The position numbers and the translations under genes are program-made. A stretch of DNA of 64,000 nt from Marinimicrococcus sp033875255 (GTDB taxonomy: Bacteria > Pseudomonadota > Alphaproteobacteria > Geminicoccales > Geminicoccaceae). Below are positions 26,452 to 34,822 of this stretch, piece after piece (the stretch's first letter is position 1; every line of letters starts with the position of its first letter). The notes under the pieces were generated by a model that was given only the letters and a program-made list of their open reading frames with translations, was not told the DNA's origin and did no database searches. Location: positions 62,001 through 126,000 of the forward strand of contig JAWZSN010000002.1 of NCBI GenBank assembly GCA_033875255.1, in the 5' to 3' direction.

Positions 26452-27606
26452 ATGGCCCTCGACCAGCAGACCCTCGACCAGCTCATCGACACGGTGCGGC
26501 GCTTCGTGCGCGAGCGCCTGGTGCCCAACGAGCACCGCGTGGCCGACGAGGACGCGATACCGCCCGAGCTCGTCCAGGAGATGCGCGAGCTGGGCCTCTT
26601 CGGCCTCTCGGTACCCGAGGAGCATGGCGGGCTCGGGCTCACCATGCGCGAGGAGGTGCTGGTGGCCTTCGAGCTCGGCCGCACCTCGCCCGCCTTCCGC
26701 TCGATGATCGGCACCAACAACGGCATCGGCTCGCAGGGCATCGTGCTGGACGGCACGCAGGAGCAGAAGGCGAAATACCTGCCGAAGCTCGCCTCGGGCG
26801 AGATCATCGGCTCGTTCGCGCTCACCGAGCCGGAGAGTGGCTCGGATGCCGCGAGCCTGCGCACCTCCGCCCGGCGCGACGGCGATCACTACGTGCTCAA
26901 CGGCACCAAGCGCTTCATCACCAACGCCCCGCAGGCCGGGCTCTTCACCGTGATGGCGCGCACCAACCCCGACGAGCCCGGGGCGCGCGGCATCTCGGCC
27001 TTTCTCGTGGAGGCCGGCACGCCGGGCCTGCACCTGGGGCCGCCCGACCGCAAGATGGGTCAGCGCGGGACCCACACCTGCGACGTGATCTTCGAGGACT
27101 GCCGCGTGCCGGCCAGCCAGCTCCTGGGCGGTGTCGAGGGCCAGGGCTTCAAGACCGCCATGAAGGTGCTCGACCGCGGCCGGCTGCACATCGCCGCCAT
27201 CTGCGTGGGCGTGGCCGAGCGGCTCATCGAGGACAGCGTGCGCTACGCCGCCGAGCGCCGCCAGTTCGGCAAGGCCATCGGCGAGTTCCAGCTCGTTCAG
27301 GCGATGCTCGCCGACAGCCGCACCGAGGCCTATGCCGGCCGGGCCATGGTGCTGGATGCCGCCACCCGCCGCGACGAGGGCCTGAACGTCAGCGTCGAGG
27401 CGTCGTGCTGCAAGTATTTCTGCTCGGAGATGGTGGGCCGCGTGGCCGACCGGGCGGTGCAGGTCCACGGCGGTGCGGGCTACATCGCCGACTACGGCGT
27501 CGAGCGCTTCTATCGCGACGTCCGGCTGTTCCGGCTCTACGAGGGCACCTCGCAGATCCAGCAGCTCGTGATCGCCCGGCAGATGCTCAAGGAGATCGAG
27601 GCTTGA
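26452..27606 (+). CDS. Acyl-CoA dehydrogenase
   Basis: A 384-residue FAD enzyme introducing the trans-2 double bond of acyl-CoA. FAD and substrate motifs include GSFALTEPESGSDAASL, ITNAPQAGLFTVMART and QVHGGAGYIADYGVERFYRD. The catalytic base is Glu 364 in YEGTSQIQ, the short/medium-chain position. Length is standard. The gene is followed directly by an ADP-forming acyl-CoA synthetase whose TTG start overlaps the stop here (TTGA), so activation and first oxidation are coupled. Chain-length preference is not evident. Confidence 0.92.
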   Translation: MALDQQTLDQLIDTVRRFVRERLVPNEHRVADEDAIPPELVQEMRELGLFGLSVPEEHGGLGLTMREEVLVAFELGRTSPAFRSMIGTNNGIGSQGIVLDGTQEQKAKYLPKLASGEIIGSFALTEPESGSDAASLRTSARRDGDHYVLNGTKRFITNAPQAGLFTVMARTNPDEPGARGISAFLVEAGTPGLHLGPPDRKMGQRGTHTCDVIFEDCRVPASQLLGGVEGQGFKTAMKVLDRGRLHIAAICVGVAERLIEDSVRYAAERRQFGKAIGEFQLVQAMLADSRTEAYAGRAMVLDAATRRDEGLNVSVEASCCKYFCSEMVGRVADRAVQVHGGAGYIADYGVERFYRDVRLFRLYEGTSQIQQLVIARQMLKEIEA

Positions 27607-29720
27607 TCCGGGACAACATGGCCGGCACCGGCCTGCTCGACGCGCTGCTGCGCCCCCGCTCCATCGCCATTCTCGGCGCCTCCGACGATCCCACCCGGAT
27701 CGGCGGGCGGCCGCTCGCCTACCTCAAGGCGGCCGGCTATGCGGGGCGGATCTTTCCGGTCAACCCCAAGCGCGAGACGGTGCAGGGCCTGCCCGCCTGG
27801 CCCTCCATCGACGCGGTCCCCGAGAGCGTCGAGTTCGCCATCCTGGCGGTGCCGGCGGCGCTCATCATCGACGCGGCGCGGGCCTGCGGCGAGCGCGGTG
27901 TGAAGGCCTGCGTGGTGTTCAGCGCCGGCTTCGCCGAGGCGGGCCCCGAGGGCGAGGCCCGGCAGGCCGAGCTCCTAGCGGTGGCGCGCGCCTACGGCAT
28001 GCGCATCGTCGGACCCAACTGCCTGGGGCTCTTCAACGCCACCGACGGGTTCTACCCGGTCTTCTCCACCAGCCTCGACCGGGGCCTCCCGCCCAAGGGC
28101 CGCCTTTCCATCGTCAGCCAGAGCGGCGCCTTCGGCACCCATCTCTACTGGCTCGCCAAGGAGCGGGGCCTGGGGATGCGCTACTTCATCTCCACCGGCA
28201 ACGAGTGCGACGTGCACGTGGCCGAATGCCTGCGGGCCCTGGCGGAGGATCCGGGCACCGGCGTCATCATGGCCTATCTCGAGAGCGCCAAGGACGGGCC
28301 GATGCTGGTGGAGGCCCTGGAGACGGCCCGCCGCAACGGCAAGCCGGTGGCGATCATGAAGGTGGGGCGCAGCGAGGTGGGGGCCGAGGCCGCCCGCTCG
28401 CACACCGCGGCGCTGGCCGGCGCCGACGCCGCCTACGACGCCGTGCTGCGCCAGTATGGCGCGGTGCGCGCCCGCACCACCGAGGAGCTGGTGGACATCG
28501 CGCACATCTGCAGCCACGGCGTCTTCCCCCGGGGCGACAGGATCGGCCTGGTCTCGATCTCCGGCGGGATCGGCGTCCTGATGGCGGATGCCGCCAGCGA
28601 CGCCGGCCTCGACGTGGCGCCGATGCCCGAGGCCACCCAGGCGCGCCTGAAGGAGGCGCTGCCCTTCGCCAGCCCGCGCAATCCGGTGGACATCACCGCG
28701 CAGGCCTTCAACGATTTCGGCCTGGTGGAGAGCAACCTGAAGCTCATGGCCGAGGAGGGCGGCTATGACGGTATCGTCGTGGGCTTCTCCAGCGTCGCCG
28801 GCTCGCCGGTCTTTGCCGAGCCGCTGCTGGCGGCCCTCGGCAATGTCCGCAGGAGCCATCCCGAGACGCTCCTGATTCACTCCTGCCTCGTTCCCGACGC
28901 GCTCAGGCTGCGCTTCGAGGCGGCCGGCGTGCCGGTCTTTCCCGATCCTTCCCATGCGGTCGAGGCCTTCGCCGCCGCCGCCCGCTTCGGACGGGCCTTC
29001 GCACGCGAGGAGCGGCCCGCACCGGAGCTGCCGGCGCCGGCCGAAATCCCGCGCCGACCCTTGGGCGAGCACGAGGCCAAGCGCCTGCTGGCCGAGGCCG
29101 GCGTGCCGGTGCCGGCGGAGCGGCTGGCGGGCTCGGCCGGGCAGGCGGTCGAGGCGTTCCGCGCCATGGGCGGCGGAAAGGTCGTGATGAAGCTCGTCTC
29201 GCCCGACATCGCCCACAAGACCGAGATCGGCGGCGTGCTGCTGAACCTCGCCGATGAGGAGGCCGTTCGGTTGGGCTATGGCACGCTCGTCGAGCGCGCC
29301 GCCCTGCACGCGCCGCAGGCCCGCCTCGATGGCATCCTCGTGACGCCGATGCTGGAAGGCGGCGTCGAGATGATCATGGGTGTGCAGGTGGATCCGGTCT
29401 TCGGGCCGCTGGTCATGCTGGGCCTGGGCGGCGTGTTCGTCGAGGTGATGAAGGACGTCACGCTGCGCCTCGCCCCCTTCGGCGAGGAGGAGGCCATGGC
29501 GATGATCGGCGAGCTTCGGGGCCGCGCGCTGCTCGAGGGCGCGCGCGGCCAGGAGCCGGCCGATGTGGCGGCCCTGGCGAAGGCGCTGGCAGCGCTCTCG
29601 CGCTTCGCAGCGGCCAACGCGGGGGCCATCGAGAGCGTCGATGTGAACCCCTTCCGCGTGTTGCCGAAGGGGCAGGGGGCGGTGGCCCTCGACGCTCTCG
29701 TGGTGCCGCGCAGCAGCTAG
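27603..29720 (+). CDS. ADP-forming acyl-CoA synthetase (acetate-CoA ligase family)
   Basis: A single chain of about 705 residues joining the alpha part (CoA-binding and succinyl-CoA-ligase-like domains, residues 1-460) and the beta part (ATP-grasp, from about 480). Visible are RSIAILGASDDPTRIGGRPL at the CoA site, the phospho-His region SEVGAEAARSHTAALAG, the ATP-grasp GGGKVVMKLVSPDIAHKTEIGG and MIMGVQVDPVFGPLVMLGLGG. It makes acyl-CoA with ATP giving ADP. TTG 27603 has AGGAG at ideal spacing and overlaps the upstream stop; ATG 27618 is the alternative. Substrate unknown; fatty or aromatic acids are likely given the neighbours. Confidence 0.88.
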   Translation: MIRDNMAGTGLLDALLRPRSIAILGASDDPTRIGGRPLAYLKAAGYAGRIFPVNPKRETVQGLPAWPSIDAVPESVEFAILAVPAALIIDAARACGERGVKACVVFSAGFAEAGPEGEARQAELLAVARAYGMRIVGPNCLGLFNATDGFYPVFSTSLDRGLPPKGRLSIVSQSGAFGTHLYWLAKERGLGMRYFISTGNECDVHVAECLRALAEDPGTGVIMAYLESAKDGPMLVEALETARRNGKPVAIMKVGRSEVGAEAARSHTAALAGADAAYDAVLRQYGAVRARTTEELVDIAHICSHGVFPRGDRIGLVSISGGIGVLMADAASDAGLDVAPMPEATQARLKEALPFASPRNPVDITAQAFNDFGLVESNLKLMAEEGGYDGIVVGFSSVAGSPVFAEPLLAALGNVRRSHPETLLIHSCLVPDALRLRFEAAGVPVFPDPSHAVEAFAAAARFGRAFAREERPAPELPAPAEIPRRPLGEHEAKRLLAEAGVPVPAERLAGSAGQAVEAFRAMGGGKVVMKLVSPDIAHKTEIGGVLLNLADEEAVRLGYGTLVERAALHAPQARLDGILVTPMLEGGVEMIMGVQVDPVFGPLVMLGLGGVFVEVMKDVTLRLAPFGEEEAMAMIGELRGRALLEGARGQEPADVAALAKALAALSRFAAANAGAIESVDVNPFRVLPKGQGAVALDALVVPRSS

Positions 29721-29721
29721 C

Positions 29722-30075
29722 TCAGCTTTCCGCGAAGCAGGTGGTGGAGGTCCCGCCGGCGAACAGCATGGCCTCCCCGCCCTTGCTCCAGAACTCGGCG
29801 GCGCCATCGGCATAGCGGCTGCCCGAGGCGGCCGGCTGGATCGGCAGCTCGTGGCGCACGCCGTCGACCGTGACGGTGGCGCGCTGGCCGCCGGGGTCGA
29901 ATTCCGTCTGCACGACGCGGCCATCCTCGCACGTCCAGGCTTCCGTGGCACCGGCTGCAGAGGCCGCGGCCCCGCTCGCGGCAGCCGGCGGCGCATCGCT
30001 GCCACCGCCGCAGGCGGCGAGCGCGAGGGTCGCCAGGAGGGCGGAGCCCAGGCGGGCGAGGGTGCGGTCTCTCAT
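29722..30075 (-). CDS. mliC: MliC-type lysozyme inhibitor lipoprotein
   Basis: A 117-residue lipoprotein. The signal peptide ends in TLALAACGGG, a lipobox with Cys 22 or so. After an Ala/Ser-rich linker comes a MliC/PliC domain: WTCEDGRVVQTEF, RATVTVDGVRHELP, ASGSRYADGAAEFWSKGGEAML and a terminal Cys. Those SGxRY and FWSKG motifs are the lysozyme-contacting loops of MliC. It protects peptidoglycan from C-type lysozyme in the periplasm. It stops 1 bp after the acyl-CoA synthetase stop on the other strand and diverges from malate synthase. Longer in-frame starts would lack the signal at the N-terminus. Confidence 0.82.
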   Translation of the reverse strand: MRDRTLARLGSALLATLALAACGGGSDAPPAAASGAAASAAGATEAWTCEDGRVVQTEFDPGGQRATVTVDGVRHELPIQPAASGSRYADGAAEFWSKGGEAMLFAGGTSTTCFAES

Positions 30076-30260
30076 CCTTGTCCCCTTCATTTGCGGGCCG
30101 ATGGCCCCTTCAAAGATCCTCGGGCGACCTACACATTCTCCCGGCGCGCTGCAATGAGCCACCCCGGCCAGCTTCGGCCGGGAAATTGGCCTTGCCGGCC
30201 CGAGACTGCTATGTCCGCATCCGGTCTGTGCCCGGAGGGCACCAACAAGAAGGGGACACC
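30076..30260. promoter_or_regulatory. Divergent promoter region of mliC and malate synthase
   Basis: This 185-bp spacer separates two outward-facing genes and should hold both promoters. It has somewhat more A and T than its surroundings around 30120-30160. The malate synthase ribosome-binding site AAGGGGAC sits just before its ATG. I see no clear operator. Confidence 0.4.
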
Positions 30261-31871
30261 ATGGCTTTTCCGACTGTTCCGGGGCTGGAGATGAAGGGGG
30301 CGGCCGCGGCCGGCTTCGAGGCGATCCTGAGTGCGGAGGCGCTGGCGTTCCTCGTCGATCTCGAGCGCCGCTTCCGCGACGAGCGCAAGCGGCTCCTGGC
30401 AGCCCGTGAGGAGCGGCAAAAGCGCATCGATGCCGGTGAGCTGCCGGGCTTCCTGCCGGAGACCTCGGCCATCCGCAACGGCGAGTGGAAGGTGGCGCCG
30501 ATCCCCGCCGACCTCCAGAACCGCCGCGTCGAGATCACCGGCCCGGTCGACCGCAAGATGGTCATCAACGCGCTGAACTCGGGCGCGTCGTGCTACATGG
30601 CCGACTTCGAGGATTCGACCACGCCGCTGTGGACCAACCAGGTGCAGGGTCAGATCAACCTCCGGGACGCCATCGCCCGCAAGGTCGACTTCACCGATCC
30701 CTCGAGCGGCAAGAGCTACAAGCTGGCGGACGAGACCGCGACGCTGCTGGTGCGCCCGCGCGGCTGGCACCTCTCGGAAAAGCACATGCTGGTCGACGGC
30801 GAGCCCATGAGCGGCGGCCTGTTCGACTTCGGCCTCTACTTCTTCCACAACGTCAAGGAGCTCACGAGCCGGGGCTCGGGGCCCTATTTCTACCTGCCCA
30901 AGATGGAGAGCCATCTCGAGGCGCGGCTGTGGAACAACGTGTTCCTGCACGCGCAGCAGGCGCTCGGCGTGCCGGTGGGCACCATCAAGGCCACCGTGCT
31001 CATCGAGACCATCCTCGCCACCTTCGAGCTCGACGAGATCATCTACGAGCTGCGCGAGCACATGGCAGGACTCAACTGCGGCCGCTGGGACTATATCTTC
31101 AGCTACATCAAGCGGTTCAGGAACCATCCGGACCGTATGCTGCCCGACCGCGCGGAAGTCACCATGACGGTGCCGTTCATGCGCGCCTACAGCCGCCTGG
31201 TGATCAAGACCTGCCACCGCCGCGGCTGCTTCGCCATGGGCGGCATGGCGGCCCAGATCCCCATCAAGACCGACCCGAAGAAGAACGAGGAGGCCATGGC
31301 CAAGGTCCGCGCGGACAAGGAGCGCGAGGCCAATGACGGCCATGACGGCACCTGGGTCGCGCATCCCGGGCTGGTGCCGATCGCCAAGGAGATCTTCGAC
31401 CGGGTGATGCCCGAGCCCAACCAGGTGGAAAGCGGCAAGCAGGCCGACCTGACGGTGTCGGCAGAGGAGCTCATCGCCGCGCCGAAGGGCTCGATCACCG
31501 AGGCGGGTCTGCGGATGAACTGCAACGTGGGCATCGGCTACACCGAGGCCTGGCTGCGCGGGATCGGCTGCGTGCCGCTCCACAACCTCATGGAGGACGC
31601 CGCCACCGCCGAGATCAGCCGCGCCCAGGTCTGGCAGTGGCGCCGCCACAAGGCGAAGCTCGACGACGGCCGCACGGTCGACACGGCGCTGATCCGCAAG
31701 ACGGTGGAGCAGGAGCTGGAGACGATCGCCAAGGAGGTCGGCGACAATCGCTGGAAGGGCGGTCGCTGGAACGACGCGGCCAAGCTCTTCCTCGAGCTGG
31801 TCGAGCGCGACGACTTCGTCGAGTTCCTGACCCTGCCGGCCTACGAGCGGGTGGTCGCCGAGGGCGGCTGA
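30261..31871 (+). CDS. aceB: Malate synthase A
   Basis: A 536-residue enzyme condensing glyoxylate with acetyl-CoA to malate in the glyoxylate shunt. Length and sequence fit isoform A. Markers include SCYMADFEDSTTPLW, RPRGWHLSEKHMLVDGEP, the metal-site stretch LPKMESHLEARLWNNVF, LIETILATFELDEIIYELREH and GRWDYIFSYIKRF. The catalytic Asp region near the C-terminus (HNLMEDAATAEISRAQVWQW) is intact. ATG 30261 is preceded by AAGGGGAC. Isocitrate lyase is not in the window. The gene complements the acyl-CoA degradation genes upstream, which produce acetyl-CoA. Confidence 0.95.
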   Translation: MAFPTVPGLEMKGAAAAGFEAILSAEALAFLVDLERRFRDERKRLLAAREERQKRIDAGELPGFLPETSAIRNGEWKVAPIPADLQNRRVEITGPVDRKMVINALNSGASCYMADFEDSTTPLWTNQVQGQINLRDAIARKVDFTDPSSGKSYKLADETATLLVRPRGWHLSEKHMLVDGEPMSGGLFDFGLYFFHNVKELTSRGSGPYFYLPKMESHLEARLWNNVFLHAQQALGVPVGTIKATVLIETILATFELDEIIYELREHMAGLNCGRWDYIFSYIKRFRNHPDRMLPDRAEVTMTVPFMRAYSRLVIKTCHRRGCFAMGGMAAQIPIKTDPKKNEEAMAKVRADKEREANDGHDGTWVAHPGLVPIAKEIFDRVMPEPNQVESGKQADLTVSAEELIAAPKGSITEAGLRMNCNVGIGYTEAWLRGIGCVPLHNLMEDAATAEISRAQVWQWRRHKAKLDDGRTVDTALIRKTVEQELETIAKEVGDNRWKGGRWNDAAKLFLELVERDDFVEFLTLPAYERVVAEGG

Positions 31872-31915
31872 GCCCGGGGCCGGGCCGGCTTTCTCCTCCG
31901 CGGGCGCTGGCCGCC

Positions 31916-33136
31916 CTAGAGGACGAGAAAGCCGGCGAGCCCGGCCGTGACGACCACCAGCCAGGCGGGCGCCTGCCAGGCGGCGAGCGCCACGAAGGCG
32001 GCGGCGGCCACCGCCATCGCCGGCGGCGAGACGATCCCCTCGGTGAAGACCGGATCGTAGAGAGCAGCCGCGAGCAGGCCCACCACGCCGGCGTTCACGC
32101 CGGCCAGGGCGCGGCGGGCGAGCGGCGCGCTGCGCAGGCGGTCCCAGAAGGGCAGGCTTCCGGCAATCAGCAGGGCCGAGGGGAGGAAGATGGCAAGGAG
32201 TGCCAGAGCCGCCCCCGCGATGCCCGAGGGCGGCACGTTCATCACCGTGCCCAGATAGGCGGCAAAGGTGAAGAGCGGTCCCGGCACGGCCTGCGCGGCG
32301 CCGTAGCCGGCGAGGAAGGCCTCGCGGTCGACCATGCCCGGCCCCACCACCTCCGCCTGGAGCAGCGGCAGCACCACGTGCCCGCCGCCGAAGACCAGCG
32401 CGCCGGCCCGGTAGAACGCGTCGAACAGCCGGGCATTCCCGTCTCCTGCCGAGGCCAACAGGGGAAGGACCAGCAGCAGGGCGAAGAAGGCCGCAAGGAA
32501 CAGGAGAGCCGTGCGGCGCCGGACGGCCACGGCCAGCGCCTCGTCCTCCTCCGCCGGCCCGGCCGTGCCGGGACGCAGCCAGGCCAGCCCGGCGAGGCCG
32601 GCCAGCAGGATGACGAGCACCTGGCCCGCGGCGGTGGGGACCAGCATCGCGCCGATCATCCCCAGAACGGCGATCGTGGCGCGCTCCCTGTCGGGGGCGA
32701 GGCTCCTCGCCATGCCGAGCAGCGCGTGCGCGACCACCGCCACGGCGGCCGCCTTGAGCCCCTGGATCCAGCCCGTGCCGGCGCTAGCCTCCAGCGTGCC
32801 CGCGCCGTAGGCGAAGGCCACGAGCAGGATCGCGGAGGGGAGGGTGAAGGCGGTCCAGGCGGCGAGCATGCCGGGATAGCCGGCGCGCAGCAGCCCCACC
32901 GCCATGCCGACCTGGCTGGAGGCGGGACCGGGGAGGAACTGGCACAAGGCCACGAGATCCGCGTAGGCGTGCTCGCTGAGCCAGCGGCGGCGGACCACGA
33001 AGGCCTCGCGGAAGTATCCCAGATGGGCGACGGGACCTCCGAAGGAAGTCAGGCCCAGGACGAGGAACACGCGGAAGACCTCGAGGGCCGAGCCGCGGCC
33101 GACGCTTGCGCCGGCCCGCAGTCTGTCGGTGCTCAT
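31916..33136 (-). CDS. chrA: Chromate transporter, two-domain (ChrA)
   Basis: A 406-residue membrane protein of the CHR superfamily. Both homologous halves are present: the first has LTSFGGPVAHLGYFREAFV and CQFLPGPASSQVGM, the second GALVFGGGHVVLPLLQAEVV and AQAVPGPLFTFAAYLG. About ten to twelve hydrophobic helices fill the rest. Long CHR proteins exchange chromate outward and give resistance. It is preceded on the same strand by hydantoinase B with a hairpin between, so it is probably a separate unit. No ChrB regulator is near. It converges with malate synthase. Confidence 0.9.
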   Translation of the reverse strand: MSTDRLRAGASVGRGSALEVFRVFLVLGLTSFGGPVAHLGYFREAFVVRRRWLSEHAYADLVALCQFLPGPASSQVGMAVGLLRAGYPGMLAAWTAFTLPSAILLVAFAYGAGTLEASAGTGWIQGLKAAAVAVVAHALLGMARSLAPDRERATIAVLGMIGAMLVPTAAGQVLVILLAGLAGLAWLRPGTAGPAEEDEALAVAVRRRTALLFLAAFFALLLVLPLLASAGDGNARLFDAFYRAGALVFGGGHVVLPLLQAEVVGPGMVDREAFLAGYGAAQAVPGPLFTFAAYLGTVMNVPPSGIAGAALALLAIFLPSALLIAGSLPFWDRLRSAPLARRALAGVNAGVVGLLAAALYDPVFTEGIVSPPAMAVAAAAFVALAAWQAPAWLVVVTAGLAGFLVL

Positions 33137-33163
33137 TCGCCTCTTCCTGCAGGTCCGCCAGCA

Positions 33164-33187
33164 CCCCCGGCCGCTGCCGGCCGGGGG
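33164..33187 (-). terminator. Strong hairpin between hydantoinase B and chrA
   Basis: CCCCCGGCCG (33164-33173) and CGGCCGGGGG (33178-33187) form a perfect 10-bp stem with a 4-base loop, 14 bp beyond the hydantoinase B stop. There is no T tract on either strand, so it may act as a transcript-stabilising or attenuating hairpin rather than a classical terminator. Confidence 0.4.
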
Positions 33188-33201
33188 CTTCGAAAGCAGG
33201 C

Positions 33202-34818
33202 TCAGTCGCCGGCGCTCAGGCCGTTCTCCGCGTCGCTCGCAGCCAGCGACGGGTCGCGCTCGGCGGGATCGCCATAGCCGCCGCCGCCCGGCGTCAGGAC
33301 GGTGAGGCGCTCGCCGCCCTCGACGATCTGGAAGCCCTTGCCGCGCAGGGTGCGGCCCTTGCTGGTGGTGAGCGCGCCGGCCGCACCGTTCTTGCCGCCC
33401 AGCACGCCGCGCGGCGGGAACTGGATGCGGTCCATGGCGGCCAGCAGCTCGAAGGGCAGGCCCTCGCCGTGCTCGACCTCGATGGCCTGGCCGTGGCCGC
33501 CGCGGAAGCGCCCGGCGCCGCCGCTGCCCTCGCGATACTCCTTGCGCCAGAACACCAGCGGCGTCTGCGCCTCGACGATCTCCACCGGCGTGCCCTTCAC
33601 GCCCGAGGGATAGGCGGTGGCCGAGAGGCCGTCCCTGCTGGGCCGGGCGCCGGTGCCGCCATTGCTCGTCATCGTGAAGGCGAAGCCGTAGCGCCCGTCA
33701 TTGTCGCGCCCGCGCGGGCCGCGGAAGGTCATGTTCCAAAGGCAGCTCGTGCCCTCGGCCGGGCAGCGCTCGGGAATCGCCTGACGCAGGCAGCCGAACA
33801 CCACGTCGGGCAGCATCTGGCCGATGACGTGGCGCGAGGAGACGGCCGCCGGATAGGGCGCGTTGAGCAGCGCTCCCTCCGGTGCGGTCACCTCGAACAC
33901 CCCCAGCGAGCCCGCATTGTTGGGCACGCCCGGGGCGATGGCGCACATCAGCCCGAAGCAGCTATAGGCGGTGGTGTAGGAGAGCGGCACGTTGATGCCA
34001 CGCCGGACCATGGGCGAGGTGCCGTCGAAGTCGACGGTCACCCCGTCCTCGCCGATCGTGGTCCTGGCCACCAGCTCCAGCGGCTCGTCGTAGCCATCGA
34101 TGGTCATGGCGTAGTCGAAGCTGCCCTTGGGGAGCTTGGCGAGCTCCGCCAGCACCGCCTTGCGCGACTGGCCCAAGATGTGCTCGGCCAGCTCGTCCAG
34201 GTTCGCCAGGCCGAACTCGCCCATCATCGCCGAGAGGCGGCGCGCTCCCACGTCATTGCAGCCGACCAGCGAGTAGATGTCGCCCTCGACCTCCACCGGC
34301 AGGCGGGTGTTGGCCTTGCAGATGGCGACGATGTCGCGGTTTACCCGGCCCTGGTCGACGATCTTGAGGAAGGGCAGGTAGATCCCCTCCATGTGAACGT
34401 CGGTGCCGTCCGGGCCAAAGCCGATCCCGCCGATGTCGGTGAGGTGCGAGGTGCAGGAGAACAGGCCTACCAGCTCGCCATTGTGGAAGGCGGGGGTGGT
34501 CACCACGAAGTCGTTGAGGTGGCCCGTCCCCTTCCACGGGTCGTTGGTGATGTAGGCGTCGCCCTCCTTCATGGTCTCGAGCGGGAAGGCCTCGATGAAG
34601 TACTTCACGCTTTCGGCCATGGAGTTGACATGGCCGGGCGTGCCGGTGACCGCCTGGGCCAGCATGCGGCCGTGCCGGTCGAACACGCCGGCCGAGAGGT
34701 CGCCGCACTCGCGCACGATGGGGCTGAAGGCGGTGCGCAGCAGGGCCTGGGCCTGCTCCTCGACCACGGCCACCAGCCGGTTCCACATGATCTGCAGGTC
34801 GATGGGCGAGAGGCTCAT
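33202..34818 (-). CDS. hyuB: Hydantoinase/5-oxoprolinase subunit B family protein
   Basis: A 538-residue HyuB-family subunit. It begins with MSLSPIDLQIMWNRLVAVVEEQAQAL, the usual family start, and contains SAGVFDRHGRMLAQAVTGTPGH, ITNDPWKGTGHLNDFVVTTP, SCTSHLTDIGG and GGTGARPSRDG. Together with subunit A it forms an ATP-dependent enzyme opening hydantoin, 5-oxoproline or related lactams; acetone carboxylases are distant relatives. The start lies 4 bp after the stop of subunit A. Residues beyond 500 form the usual C-terminal GKGRTLRGKGFQIVEGGERL segment. Substrate is not determinable. Confidence 0.88.
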   Translation of the reverse strand: MSLSPIDLQIMWNRLVAVVEEQAQALLRTAFSPIVRECGDLSAGVFDRHGRMLAQAVTGTPGHVNSMAESVKYFIEAFPLETMKEGDAYITNDPWKGTGHLNDFVVTTPAFHNGELVGLFSCTSHLTDIGGIGFGPDGTDVHMEGIYLPFLKIVDQGRVNRDIVAICKANTRLPVEVEGDIYSLVGCNDVGARRLSAMMGEFGLANLDELAEHILGQSRKAVLAELAKLPKGSFDYAMTIDGYDEPLELVARTTIGEDGVTVDFDGTSPMVRRGINVPLSYTTAYSCFGLMCAIAPGVPNNAGSLGVFEVTAPEGALLNAPYPAAVSSRHVIGQMLPDVVFGCLRQAIPERCPAEGTSCLWNMTFRGPRGRDNDGRYGFAFTMTSNGGTGARPSRDGLSATAYPSGVKGTPVEIVEAQTPLVFWRKEYREGSGGAGRFRGGHGQAIEVEHGEGLPFELLAAMDRIQFPPRGVLGGKNGAAGALTTSKGRTLRGKGFQIVEGGERLTVLTPGGGGYGDPAERDPSLAASDAENGLSAGD

Positions 34819-34822
34819 GACG

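Noticed and set aside
24511..27468. A single 985-codon minus-strand frame
   Set aside because: Only the last 344 codons match a family (patatin). The rest runs antisense or out of frame through enoyl-CoA hydratase and acyl-CoA dehydrogenase, a common artefact in G+C-rich DNA.
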